Under the pieces are notes generated by a model. That model ran no database searches. It had not been told where the DNA came from and was given only the letters and a program-made list of their open reading frames with translations. A DNA stretch of 64,000 nt from Candidatus Methylomirabilis tolerans (GTDB lineage Bacteria > Methylomirabilota > Methylomirabilia > Methylomirabilales > Methylomirabilaceae), in contig JAIOIU010000029.1 of the NCBI GenBank assembly GCA_019912425.1, positions 1 to 64,000 on the forward strand, in the 5' to 3' direction. Numbering within the stretch: position 1 is the stretch's first letter; each line of letters begins with the position of its first letter. The position numbers were made by a program, and so were the translations under genes. Below, piece by piece: positions 1-7,138 of the stretch.

Positions 1-35
1 GACTCCAGGGGTGATTCTATGGTCTCTTTCTTCAT
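1..35 (-). CDS. Start of an unidentified protein, running off the left edge
   Basis: An ATG at 35-33 on the minus strand is preceded by a strong ribosome binding site (AGGAGG within 43-51), so a real gene probably starts here and leaves the window. Only about eleven codons are visible (Met-Lys-Lys-Glu-Thr...), too few to identify it. Because the nucleotidyltransferase gene just upstream stops abruptly at 140, I suspect this is the transposase of an insertion sequence whose end lies at roughly 100-140. That is inference. Confidence 0.4.
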   Translation of the reverse strand, partial: MKKETIESPLE

Positions 36-139
36 GGCGGTGTCCTCCTCTCGTTGACCGGGTATCAGCCCGGTGGGTTCGAATGTCACCCGAGAGGGTA
101 CACCGCCTTTCCTCTATTTGCACACCTTTTGAATATAGC

Positions 140-679
140 TCAGCCTGGGTGAGGGACGGCCACCTCAATTGTGCGAGCCTCCTCTGAAATTCCAGGAAGT
201 GTTGCAAGCGAGACATGCCATGGGCGCTCAAGCAGCAGATCGAGGTAGCGTAGGTTCTGGGCTGTGACGCCGGCCTGAATGTCGCTCGTAACGACCGCTT
301 TCCCGCCACGGCGGATCGGTGCCCCAGTCATTGGGGTGAGAAACTCGACCGTGTACTGGTCCACCCCCCTCGACCCCACGTGGGTTCCCTTCGCGATAAA
401 CTTCATTACTGGGGGGACATGGTCCCCTCGAAAGTCTGGCTGAAATCCGGCGGCATCGGCAAGCACCGCGAGGCTCTGGCTGGCCAGAGGAATGCGGCTA
501 TTCGCAACGGCCAGATCAGCATCAAAGGTCCGAAGCATGCGACATGCTGTCGGAGCAGCCCGAGGGTGCAACGCGTAGAGGCGTACCGCAAACCCGCCCA
601 CGAGGACCAGCCTGTCGAGGTAGGAATGGAAGGTCCAGAGGACGTGGGCCAGGAATGCATCCGGAGAGTCAAATTCCAT
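140..679 (-). pseudogene. AbiEii/NTP_transf_8-like nucleotidyltransferase, probably C-terminally truncated
   Basis: A 179-residue protein with the nucleotidyltransferase signature: LVGGFAVRLYAL at about residues 26-37, followed by FDADLAV (D-x-D) at about 52-58 that would hold the catalytic metal. This is the toxin-like half of AbiE-type (type IV) toxin-antitoxin pairs, which transfer nucleotides to RNA or protein targets. It overlaps the upstream AbiEi-like gene by 11 bp, so the two are translationally coupled. Relatives I know run beyond the VPHP motif into a helical C-terminal domain; here the protein stops two residues after it and non-matching sequence follows. The end has probably been removed by an insertion at the left edge. 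Whether the remnant is active cannot be told. Confidence 0.65.
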
Positions 680-1925
680 CTTGTAGCTCCACGGCGCTGC
701 GGATCAATGGTTCCAGGCGCCGTTCATACAGGAAGTCGGCTTGCTCACGACCTCGATCCGGGAGATGGTACAGGTCGAGGTAGACTTGCAGGATGTCGCA
801 CACTGGTATCTCATCTATTCGTGCGATTCCGCCGAAGATGCTCCGCCGATGTCTGGGTTGGAGGAGCACGATTGAGGCCGCAGGATGATCGCTCGGCACC
901 AACTGCAATGCTTCCATCAGGATTGAGGGCTCCCCGGTGTAGTAGAGGTGGATCGAGCGGGCCTCTGAATGCGTGAGGCGGTACAATCGGCAGGCTTGGT
1001 GCGCCGTGAGCGCACACGGAGGGACGCGATCCGACAGATGGCGAAGACGATTCAGGAATTCATCGCGGAACGCTTCATCGGTGTGCTCGCCGAACACCGA
1101 ACGGCATGGTATGGGGTTGTTGTCACTGATGCGGTACCGTCCGCGCCATTCCCCAAGGAGGGCGTCAAGGTTGGTTAGGGCAGGGACTCTCCCCATCCGT
1201 TTGGCCAAGTACCCACTGCGCTCCATCGCGGCGGCCCATCGGTAGACCAGTGGCGGAGCTGTTGCGGAGAGTTTGGCGAGTTGGGCCAGGTTCCTGATTG
1301 CACCTCGTGGTCCACCCCACCCTTCGGCTTGCGAGCGAGCGAACAGTAAGACCTTGAGCAGCCATTGGTCAAGGTCACCAAAGGAGAGTTTTGCCGATGC
1401 GTAACTGGGCTGAGGCGACATGCGAGGCGGGCCTAAGAGTTGTCGCCCCTGCAGATCACGGACCTCTTCTTCGTCGCCACCGGGGAGATGCGCGATGAGA
1501 CTCCCATGGGCATCAGCTACCAACCACCACAGCCCGGGTGCATACAGAGTGATTTGGTCCTTGAATCGCCGCACGATCCGCAGGTCGATGGACTCAACAT
1601 AGATGGCGAGAACCGGCTCCCATCCCTTGAGACGCTGAGCTGCCTGGAGCGCAAGAATAGAATGCGCCATCCAGTGGAAGAGCCAGTCTGCCAGCTTATT
1701 TGCGACCTTCACCTCAATCGCAAAGCTCCGATGCTTCCAGCTCATCACAAGGTCAAGATGGAGGCCACGCCGAGGACCTTCCGCCTGGAGGCGCACGTCT
1801 TCCTCACGCAGCCGGAATCCTCGCTTCTTCAGAAGGTGGAGGATCCGCTGTGCCCCACGAATGGGCGCATCGTCATGGGAACCCTGTTGCTGCCATCCCT
1901 TGGATTGCGAATTATTTGCTCTCAT
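669..1925 (-). CDS. AbiEi-like antitoxin/regulator with a nuclease-fold N-terminus
   Basis: A 418-residue protein. The N-terminal third contains LDLVMSW...FAIEVK, a D-(x)n-E-x-K pattern typical of PD-(D/E)XK nuclease folds. The middle (about 195-265) resembles a winged helix. The C-terminus has YLDLYHLPDRGREQADFL, a signature of the large AbiEi-like antitoxins that are paired with nucleotidyltransferases. Role by family: binds its own promoter and neutralises the downstream nucleotidyltransferase at 140-679. I chose ATG 1925; an in-frame TTG at 1961 lies inside a probable promoter. No convincing Shine-Dalgarno sequence precedes 1925. The nuclease assignment rests on the short motif only. Confidence 0.65.
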   Translation of the reverse strand: MRANNSQSKGWQQQGSHDDAPIRGAQRILHLLKKRGFRLREEDVRLQAEGPRRGLHLDLVMSWKHRSFAIEVKVANKLADWLFHWMAHSILALQAAQRLKGWEPVLAIYVESIDLRIVRRFKDQITLYAPGLWWLVADAHGSLIAHLPGGDEEEVRDLQGRQLLGPPRMSPQPSYASAKLSFGDLDQWLLKVLLFARSQAEGWGGPRGAIRNLAQLAKLSATAPPLVYRWAAAMERSGYLAKRMGRVPALTNLDALLGEWRGRYRISDNNPIPCRSVFGEHTDEAFRDEFLNRLRHLSDRVPPCALTAHQACRLYRLTHSEARSIHLYYTGEPSILMEALQLVPSDHPAASIVLLQPRHRRSIFGGIARIDEIPVCDILQVYLDLYHLPDRGREQADFLYERRLEPLIRSAVELQDGI

Positions 1926-1980
1926 ATAACGTATAGTTATAAAATAATATCTACTTGTCAAGTATATTATAACCTGTCAA
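1926..1980 (-). promoter_or_regulatory. AT-rich promoter/operator region of the AbiEi-like gene
   Basis: Read on the minus strand this stretch has two TTGACA boxes (1980-1975 and 1961-1956), a TATAAT (1971-1966) and an inverted repeat ATAAC-GTATA-GTTAT at 1926-1940, directly before the start codon. The repeat is a plausible self-binding site, because AbiEi antitoxins repress their own operons through inverted repeats. Which box pair acts as promoter is not clear. Confidence 0.45.
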
Positions 1981-2081
1981 GTAAATATATAGCTGAAAGG
2001 AAACAGACAGCGAGATCTTTAGTCGGTGCTTAGGCCGTAGAGTCATCAAAGGTCCTACGCGTACATTTCTAGCGTAAGATC

Positions 2082-2113
2082 TGATCATTATGGTATATAT
2101 ACCATAATGATCA
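2082..2113. promoter_or_regulatory. Perfect 32-bp palindrome, probable operator
   Basis: Every base of the 32-bp sequence pairs with its mirror around the centre at 2097/2098; the half-site is TGATCATTATGGTATA. It lies 33 bp before the AbiEi-type antitoxin gene at 2147, in the gap between two divergent antitoxin-like genes. A perfect palindrome of this size and position fits an autorepressor site. It could also be a terminator-like hairpin, but neither flank has a T-tract. Confidence 0.65.
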
Positions 2114-2146
2114 AGACCACACTATTGCCTTAATCAGGGCATTGGC

Positions 2147-3004
2147 ATGACACGGCTTCCCAACTTACAAGACATCATAGCGCAGACGCCTTCACGAGTC
2201 CTCCTACCCAATCAATTCGAGTCGCTGATCAGTCAATTCCAGAGCTTACGTGAGCGATCGGTACTGGAGCCCCGCGACAAGGTAAAAGAGCAACTGCTCA
2301 AGCAAGGGTTGGTCCGTTCGGTCATCCTCAGATCGAGCTATGGCGATAAACAGCGATTCGTCCGGGGAGAAGTCTCTCCGTACCCCCTCGCGCTCTCCAT
2401 TGCACCGAACGCCTACCTTTCTCACGGCACAGCCGCATCGCTACATGGCTTAGTACCGCGAGTGAAGAATCCGATCTACGTAAACAGCGAACAATCGGCC
2501 AAGTATGTGACCGAACAGGCCCTAAGTCAGGACGCTATAGACCGGGCATTCGCCCGCCCACAGCGAGTTTCAAATTACGAATTGCGCTACTCGGCGTGGC
2601 GATTCGTGCTTCTCAGTGGAAAGTCCACTGGCCGTTTCGGTGTTGTTTGTCTTCCCTCTGGTCAAGGAGAATCCGTGGAGGTGACGGGACTTGAACGGAC
2701 GCTCGTCGATATAGTGGTCCGCCCGGTGTACGCCGGCGGAGTATCCCAGGTCCTAACCGCCTTCAAGCGCGCCAGAGATCGAGTCCGGCTTAACACGCTC
2801 ATCGATACTCTCAACTCCCTTAAATACGTCTACCCATACCATCAAGCCGTTGGGTTCTACATGGCAAAGGCGAAGTATCCAATCGCTTGGCTCAACGAGT
2901 TCCAATGTATGGGTCTCAATTACAATTTCTACCTGGCTCATGGGATGGAGCAGAAGGCTTTCGACTCACAGTGGCGGATCTTCTATCCGCCCGACCTCGT
3001 CTGA
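2147..3004 (+). CDS. AbiEi-family antitoxin / transcriptional regulator
   Basis: A 285-residue protein resembling type IV toxin-antitoxin AbiEi antitoxins: an N-terminal winged-helix-like part, a middle segment with [13 protein letters not shown] (about 99-111), and the conserved [17 protein letters not shown] stretch (about 190-206) followed by a helical C-terminus. Members bind operator palindromes and counteract a cognate nucleotidyltransferase. No such toxin follows; the next gene is a HEPN-domain protein at 3333. It starts with ATG 2147 after a weak CAGGGC site and is probably controlled through the palindrome at 2082-2113. Its base composition is lower in GC than the backbone, in keeping with transfer. 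Confidence 0.7.
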
Positions 3005-3055
3005 CCGGCGGTCAGACTTTAATTTAATTCTTTTGCGGACGACTCCGGCAGGTGT

Positions 3056-3158
3056 TAGCAGGGTGTTGAAAGACCTATTTTTCAGCTGATTGCCTGTGAT
3101 AACTAATTGATTTATCAAACCAGTAATTTCTAGATGTTGGGTTTTCAACAGTCTGCTA
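3056..3158. mobile_element. MITE-like element with terminal inverted repeats
   Basis: The ends are inverted repeats: TAGCAGGGTGTTGAAA (3056-3071) and TTTTCAACAGTCTGCTA (3142-3158). The 103-bp unit holds no gene. Short elements ending in TAGCAG...TGTTGAAA are common non-autonomous repeats in many bacteria. Flanking T/A bases would allow a TA target duplication. Confidence 0.5.
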
Positions 3159-3332
3159 GTATCAGGGGCTGTGGCAACGGGGTGCGCCGCGTAGCACAGG
3201 GGTATGGAATTTTGATGACAACATAAACTTGACTCATCTACATCGACTGAGGGCTCTTAAGCGGTCCAGCCGTAAGACCGGTTGATCGAAATCGACCAGT
3301 CAGCTTATAAGTTGGATCCGGAAGCAAAAAAG

Positions 3333-3908
3333 ATGAGATCAACGTCAGAGACCAGAAGAGAGGTTTTCGCATGGTTCGGCGCTGTCGCTTACCAGGCGCA
3401 ATGTTTTGAGGTCGAATGTAGGATATTGCTCCTGTTCATGCAAAGAGCGAAGAATCCACAAGTTACTCTCGCCGAGGTTGAAACCCTCGACGCCCGCCTG
3501 ACAGCACGTAATCTCGGTTTTCTTCTTCGCGAGTTGAAGAAAGGGATGTGGTTACATCCGGAGTTTGAGGGGCTGTTAAATCAGTACCGGGAGAAAAGGA
3601 ATTACCTAATGCACCGATTCTTCTCCGCACACTCGTTTGACTTCGCCACCGAAACGGGATGCAGGAAGATGATCTCCGAATTAACGGAATTGCACGCGAC
3701 ACTCAAGGAGGCCGATGAGATCGCCCAAGCCATGTCTAAGAAGATCAGGCAACACTTGCACTGGTCAGAGGAGAAACTGGAGGCATTCTACCGGGTCACT
3801 CTGAGACGTGAGACCGGCGTTGATCTCGACGAGGCAGAACCCAACCAAATCTTGGATGCGACTTCGGAACCCACGCCTAGCGCAGATCCCTCAGCGCATC
3901 AAGGGTGA
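3333..3908 (+). CDS. HEPN-domain protein, possible ribonuclease toxin
   Basis: A 191-residue, almost entirely helical protein. Residues 89-94 read RNYLMH, the R-x4-H motif that forms the RNase active site of HEPN domains; the surrounding YREKRNYLMHRFF fits well. HEPN proteins act as RNases in toxin-antitoxin, abortive infection and CRISPR systems. I chose ATG 3333, which has a GGAAG site 8 nt upstream, over an in-frame TTG at 3282. The C-terminal 25 residues are acidic and low in complexity. It follows an AbiEi-type antitoxin with only a MITE-like repeat between, so the two may have formed one defence or toxin unit. That pairing is inference. Confidence 0.6.
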   Translation: MRSTSETRREVFAWFGAVAYQAQCFEVECRILLLFMQRAKNPQVTLAEVETLDARLTARNLGFLLRELKKGMWLHPEFEGLLNQYREKRNYLMHRFFSAHSFDFATETGCRKMISELTELHATLKEADEIAQAMSKKIRQHLHWSEEKLEAFYRVTLRRETGVDLDEAEPNQILDATSEPTPSADPSAHQG

Positions 3909-4217
3909 CGTGCGGTACGGCGATCTTATTGACATCGCCATAAGTGTTGGAGGTGCCACGAGCAGTGACGTGAAGACTTTGTCATTATCTCCCACAACAT
4001 ACCGAAACAATTCAACCGTAAACAGTACCTCTCGGATCTTTCCCCGGCCGAATGGGACATGGCCTTCTGTTGTCCGGTCTCCCAAAACGACCAGTCCTCC
4101 AGAAAGTAAGCGGGAAAAAACATTGAGGCTAAGCGTAGCAAAGAAGGTTCCTCGCTTCCCAAATACAAAAGATTCACTGGACACCTTAAAGGCTATGTCC
4201 TTGGGGTCGCTACTCAT
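3891..4217 (-). CDS. Hypothetical small protein (doubtful)
   Basis: A 108-codon frame on the minus strand fills the gap between the HEPN gene and the interrupted gene at 4195. Its composition looks more protein-like than the Ser/Thr/Pro-rich frame opposite it, so it may be real. It has no good ribosome binding site and overlaps both neighbours by about 20 bp. I recognise no family. If it is not a gene, the stretch 3909-4194 is non-coding. Confidence 0.25.
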   Translation of the reverse strand: MSSDPKDIAFKVSSESFVFGKRGTFFATLSLNVFSRLLSGGLVVLGDRTTEGHVPFGRGKIREVLFTVELFRYVVGDNDKVFTSLLVAPPTLMAMSIRSPYRTSPLMR

Positions 4218-4881
4218 TCATTACTTTAACTGGGTCATTCGGTACGTGGCCCCGCGACCAAGGACCGTGGAAATCGAGACAACTGCATCGAATGATCCGC
4301 GTTGGCCAGCGCTGCAGCCTCAGATAGCCGGTTTTCTTGATAAAGTGCGGCGTGGCGACGACCTGAGCTCACACTTGTCTCGGCTACCACACACCCGGGG
4401 CTACACACCAAGCAAGCCAGCCATCGATCGCTGGGCCGACAAAGACTTTCTTCTAAATGTGATGGGGTACTATCACTTCCATCTTGGCACGGACACCGAA
4501 CCAAGGGGCTTCGCTACACGAACCGACGAGTTGCTATTCGCAAAGGTGTCGAGGGAGACGTTTGTTGTCGTTGGTATCTTTGATCATTCAGTTTTCGATA
4601 TGGCCCGGACTCCAGCGGATAGCATGAACCCAGAGCGTGAAAGATTGTGGCAGGTGTTCAGTGCGCGCTCTGCTCGTGGGCTTCCGCCTGGTAGCTTCTA
4701 TATTCCAGCGGCGATCACAACGTCAGGACACAATCTGCATCTGGTGGAACTCGCCCACGAGTACGCTCGCACCGTCCACACAATTGATCCAAGACTTGAT
4801 GACAAAGCATATGTGTTCGACCTGTACGATAAGGCTGGGGTACCGCGGCCAAAGAAGCCAAAGCTCACTTGGCATCAGTAG
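4195..4881 (+). pseudogene. Unknown conserved-looking gene, 5' part, cut by an IS4-family insertion
   Basis: From ATG 4195 the frame encodes about 228 residues ending in ...KPKLTWHQ and a stop that lies inside the insertion sequence. The motifs DRWADKDFLLNVMGYYHFHLG and FVVVGIFDHSVF look strongly constrained, and I have the impression of a widespread uncharacterised family, but I cannot name it. The start is uncertain: ATG 4195 has AAAGG only 2 nt upstream, and a GTG at 4246 is an alternative. The reading frame resumes after the element at 6210-6284. Removing the element and one copy of the 9-bp duplication restores an uninterrupted gene, so the disruption is recent. Confidence 0.7.
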
Positions 4882-6200
4882 TGTCCCAACGTTAACCGAA
4901 TAAATTCAATTGGTTAGCATCATCGTCCAGTGCGTCTTCGTAATCGAGAGGCGAAAGAGCCTGTAAAATGGGCGTTTTCTCGAAAAGGGTCACGCTCAAA
5001 ATCTGTAGAATTGTGTAGAGACTCCGATCCAGCGTCAGTCGTTTCTTGACGATGGCGACGAGCACATACACGGAGATCGCGATCCAGATTTGAGTCTTGA
5101 CCGCGTTCTCGGTCGTGCCATAGAACGCTTTGATCCGCAGGTGCTGCTTGATCCACTTGAAGAAGAGTTCTACCTGCCAGCGGCATTTGTACAGCTGCGC
5201 AATCACGATAGCGGGCAGGGAGAACTGGTTGGTGAGGAAGACGAGCCGCTGTTTGGTATCGGCATCGTAGTACCGGATACGCCGGAGCTTCTCGGGATAG
5301 TCTCGGTGCGAGGAGACGCCGGTAACGGTAATGATTTGATCGGCCTGCACACCGGTCGCTTTGTCGACAGGGCGGGAATACAGCCGCCTGAAGACGAGAT
5401 TGCGCTTGGCCCGCATCACGAAGTAGGCGTGCGACTGATGCACCCGGTACAGCCGGGCAAAATCCAGATAGCCCCGGTCCATGAGGTAGATGGCCCCGGC
5501 CTCGATAGCGAGGGCGTCGAGGAGCTTGACCTCGTGCCGGTTGCCGGGCGTAATGTAGATGAGCACGGGGATGTTGCCCCGCAGATCCAACAGGGTGTGG
5601 AGTTTGACCGCCGCCTTGCGCCGGCGGAACGTGGCCCAGGGAAACACCGACAAGCAGAGGTCGATGATCGTCGCATCGAGGGCATAGACCGTGTGGTCGA
5701 GGTCCACACCGAACGCCTCGTCGGCATACAGGGTTCTGGCCGTACGAATCAGCACCTGCGCGAAGTCGGCGTAGATGCGCCAGTCGCGGGTCTCGTTGGC
5801 GTGAGCCAGCGTGTTGCGGGCGACGGTGCCCCGGATCCCCATGTGATACAGCTTGGCCCTGGCGCCCCGCAGGCACGCTTCGATATCCCGGAGACTCTCC
5901 CGGTAGGTCAGTTGGGCAAAGGCCATACAGAGGAACTGGTCCCAGCAGGAAAAGCTCTTGATCTTGTAATTGCCGTGATAACGCTCGACGCATTGGCGAA
6001 ACTCGTACGTAGGGACAAAGTCCATCAGTTGGGCAAAGACCGTTCTCCCGATATGCATCGGCCACCTCCTTCCGCAGTGTGGCGGAAGTATGGCCGGTTG
6101 GAGCAAAGAATTTCAAATCGAAAAATGGCATTGTGGGATACAAGCTCAGCGTTATCAGGATGTTAACGTACGTTCCGTATTCAACGTTGGGACACTACTG
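4876..6200 (-). mobile_element. Complete IS4-family insertion sequence with target duplication
   Basis: The 1,325-bp element is bounded by perfect 18-bp inverted repeats, CAGTAGTGTCCCAACGTT at 4876-4893 and its complement at 6183-6200. It is flanked by identical 9-bp direct repeats ACTTGGCAT at 4867-4875 and 6201-6209, the target site duplication. It carries one transposase gene. The intact ends, intact transposase and intact duplication indicate recent transposition into the unknown gene at 4195. Confidence 0.93.
4892..6058 (-). CDS. IS4-family transposase
   Basis: A 388-residue DDE transposase of the IS4 family that cuts and rejoins the element's ends. The N-terminal part reads GRTVFAQLMDFVPTYEFRQC and continues through SFSCWDQFLCMAFAQLTYRESLRDIE. 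The catalytic pieces are visible: YALDATIIDL (first Asp, about 143-152), IYLMDRGYLD (second Asp) and the Y-(2)-R-(3)-E-(6)-K box in YKCRWQVELFFKWIKQ, characteristic of IS4. ATG 6058 was chosen because AGGAGG lies 6-11 nt upstream; a longer frame to 6106 lacks such a site. The stop codon lies within the inverted repeat. The gene appears intact. Confidence 0.93.
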   Translation of the reverse strand: MHIGRTVFAQLMDFVPTYEFRQCVERYHGNYKIKSFSCWDQFLCMAFAQLTYRESLRDIEACLRGARAKLYHMGIRGTVARNTLAHANETRDWRIYADFAQVLIRTARTLYADEAFGVDLDHTVYALDATIIDLCLSVFPWATFRRRKAAVKLHTLLDLRGNIPVLIYITPGNRHEVKLLDALAIEAGAIYLMDRGYLDFARLYRVHQSHAYFVMRAKRNLVFRRLYSRPVDKATGVQADQIITVTGVSSHRDYPEKLRRIRYYDADTKQRLVFLTNQFSLPAIVIAQLYKCRWQVELFFKWIKQHLRIKAFYGTTENAVKTQIWIAISVYVLVAIVKKRLTLDRSLYTILQILSVTLFEKTPILQALSPLDYEDALDDDANQLNLFG

Positions 6201-6209
6201 ACTTGGCAT

Positions 6210-6284
6210 GTCAATTTTCTGGATCTTGGCTTGCTTGACAGAGCCACGCCGGCGTTCTTCGTATTCAAGTACGGGTCGGTGTAG
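6210..6284 (+). pseudogene. 3' end of the unknown gene interrupted by the IS
   Basis: After the right-hand target duplication the frame of the 4195 gene continues as VNFLDLGLLDRATPAFFVFKYGSV and a stop at 6284. Joined to ...PKLTWH this gives a continuous protein of about 252 residues. Seen directly from the sequence, because the 9-bp duplication fixes the original join. Confidence 0.75.
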
Positions 6285-6343
6285 GCGATCGAGGTGACCC
6301 CATCGCCTAAGATACTCCTCCACTCCCGAAAGGCCTTATTCGA

Positions 6344-6780
6344 GGCGAGTGTGAGGCGCGCGAAGGCACGTATCTCTTGCGGACGAAACTGACGGGGGGC
6401 AGACCCGGCGCAGGTGTGGGCCCAGTACGTCCAGCTCACGGAGGCTGAGGCGGCCCTCCGCGCCCTCAAGAGTGAGTTGGTGATCCAACCCATCTGGCAC
6501 CAGAAGGCGTCCCGGATGCACGCGCATAATATCCTGGTAGCGTCACTCTGCTACGCCCTGTGGGTCACCCTGAAGTATAGCCTCAAGCGGGCCGGCCTGC
6601 GCTTTCCCCCCCAAGCGGCGTTGTCCTGTTTGCGCTTGCGCGGGATCAAGAGCGGGGACATCCTCCTGGACACGACGGACGGGCGCACGCTGCGCCGCGT
6701 CAGCCGACCGGATGTTAGGCAACAGATGCTGCTCGATCAGCTGCGCCTGAGCCTACCTGAGCGGCTCGGTCGTGATACTG
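6344..6780 (+). pseudogene. IS1634-type transposase, C-terminal remnant
   Basis: Translation gives EGTYLLRTKLTG, then, after a frameshift in a run of six G at about 6393, ADPAQVWAQYVQLTEAEAALRALKSELVIQPIWHQ and a degenerate tail. The YVQLTEAE...LKSEL...PI.HQ pattern is the C-terminal part of IS1634-family DDE transposases. Both the beginning of the gene and the element's ends are missing, so it is a dead fragment. Confidence 0.65.
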
Positions 6781-6854
6781 AATGTAGTGGGGACTCGATG
6801 ATCGTCTCTCAAGCAAATCAAGGGGTTGCAGTCCTTTTATGAGTTGTATGCGTA

Positions 6855-7017
6855 ACTTGGGTTAGCTCCCGCTTCCAGCGGGTCAGCAGCGTCGGGTGGA
6901 TGCCGAGGTCCCCGAGGTCCCGGGCGGGGCCTGGGCCACGCCGAGTCTCTTCTCGGTGATGAGGCGGACGGCCTCGAACTTGAATTCTGTCGTGTGCGTG
7001 CGACGGATAGTACCCAT
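6855..7017 (-). pseudogene. IS3-family OrfA remnant, frameshifted
   Basis: From ATG 7017, preceded by GGAGGTGA, the frame reads MGTIRRTHTTEFKFEAVRLI, a typical start of an IS3/IS911-type OrfA helix-turn-helix protein. It shifts frame at a short duplication (GACCTCGGG...) near 6920; the rest, DLGIHPTLLTRWKREL, continues in another frame. No OrfB follows. The fragment is inactive. Confidence 0.65.
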
Positions 7018-7104
7018 GAGTCACCTCCCTACTTCAGGATACCCTGAAGCTTTTCTGGGTGTCCAGGAAACCGGGGGAAGTTCAAGCAGCGGAGAAAGTT
7101 GGGA

Positions 7105-7132
7105 TTGACGCGAAGCATGAAACTGTTAAGAT
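7105..7132 (+). promoter_or_regulatory. Promoter of the 7139-13077 operon, possibly leaderless
   Basis: TTGACG (7105-7110), a 16-bp spacer and TAAGAT (7127-7132) form a good sigma-70-type promoter. The ATG at 7139 begins only 7 nt after the -10 box, so transcription would start at or next to the start codon and the message would be leaderless; no Shine-Dalgarno sequence is present. Confidence 0.55.
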
Positions 7133-7138
7133 ACGCGC

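Noticed and set aside
380-976. Plus-strand frames opposite the AbiE-like genes
   Set aside because: Arg/Ser-rich shadow frames without ribosome sites.
3808-4194. 5' extension of the interrupted unknown gene
   Set aside because: This part is Ser/Thr/Pro/Arg-rich and overlaps the HEPN gene; the constrained protein begins at about 4195.
5090-6166. Long plus-strand frame opposite the IS4 transposase
   Set aside because: It is the antisense of a clear DDE transposase and has no family motif.
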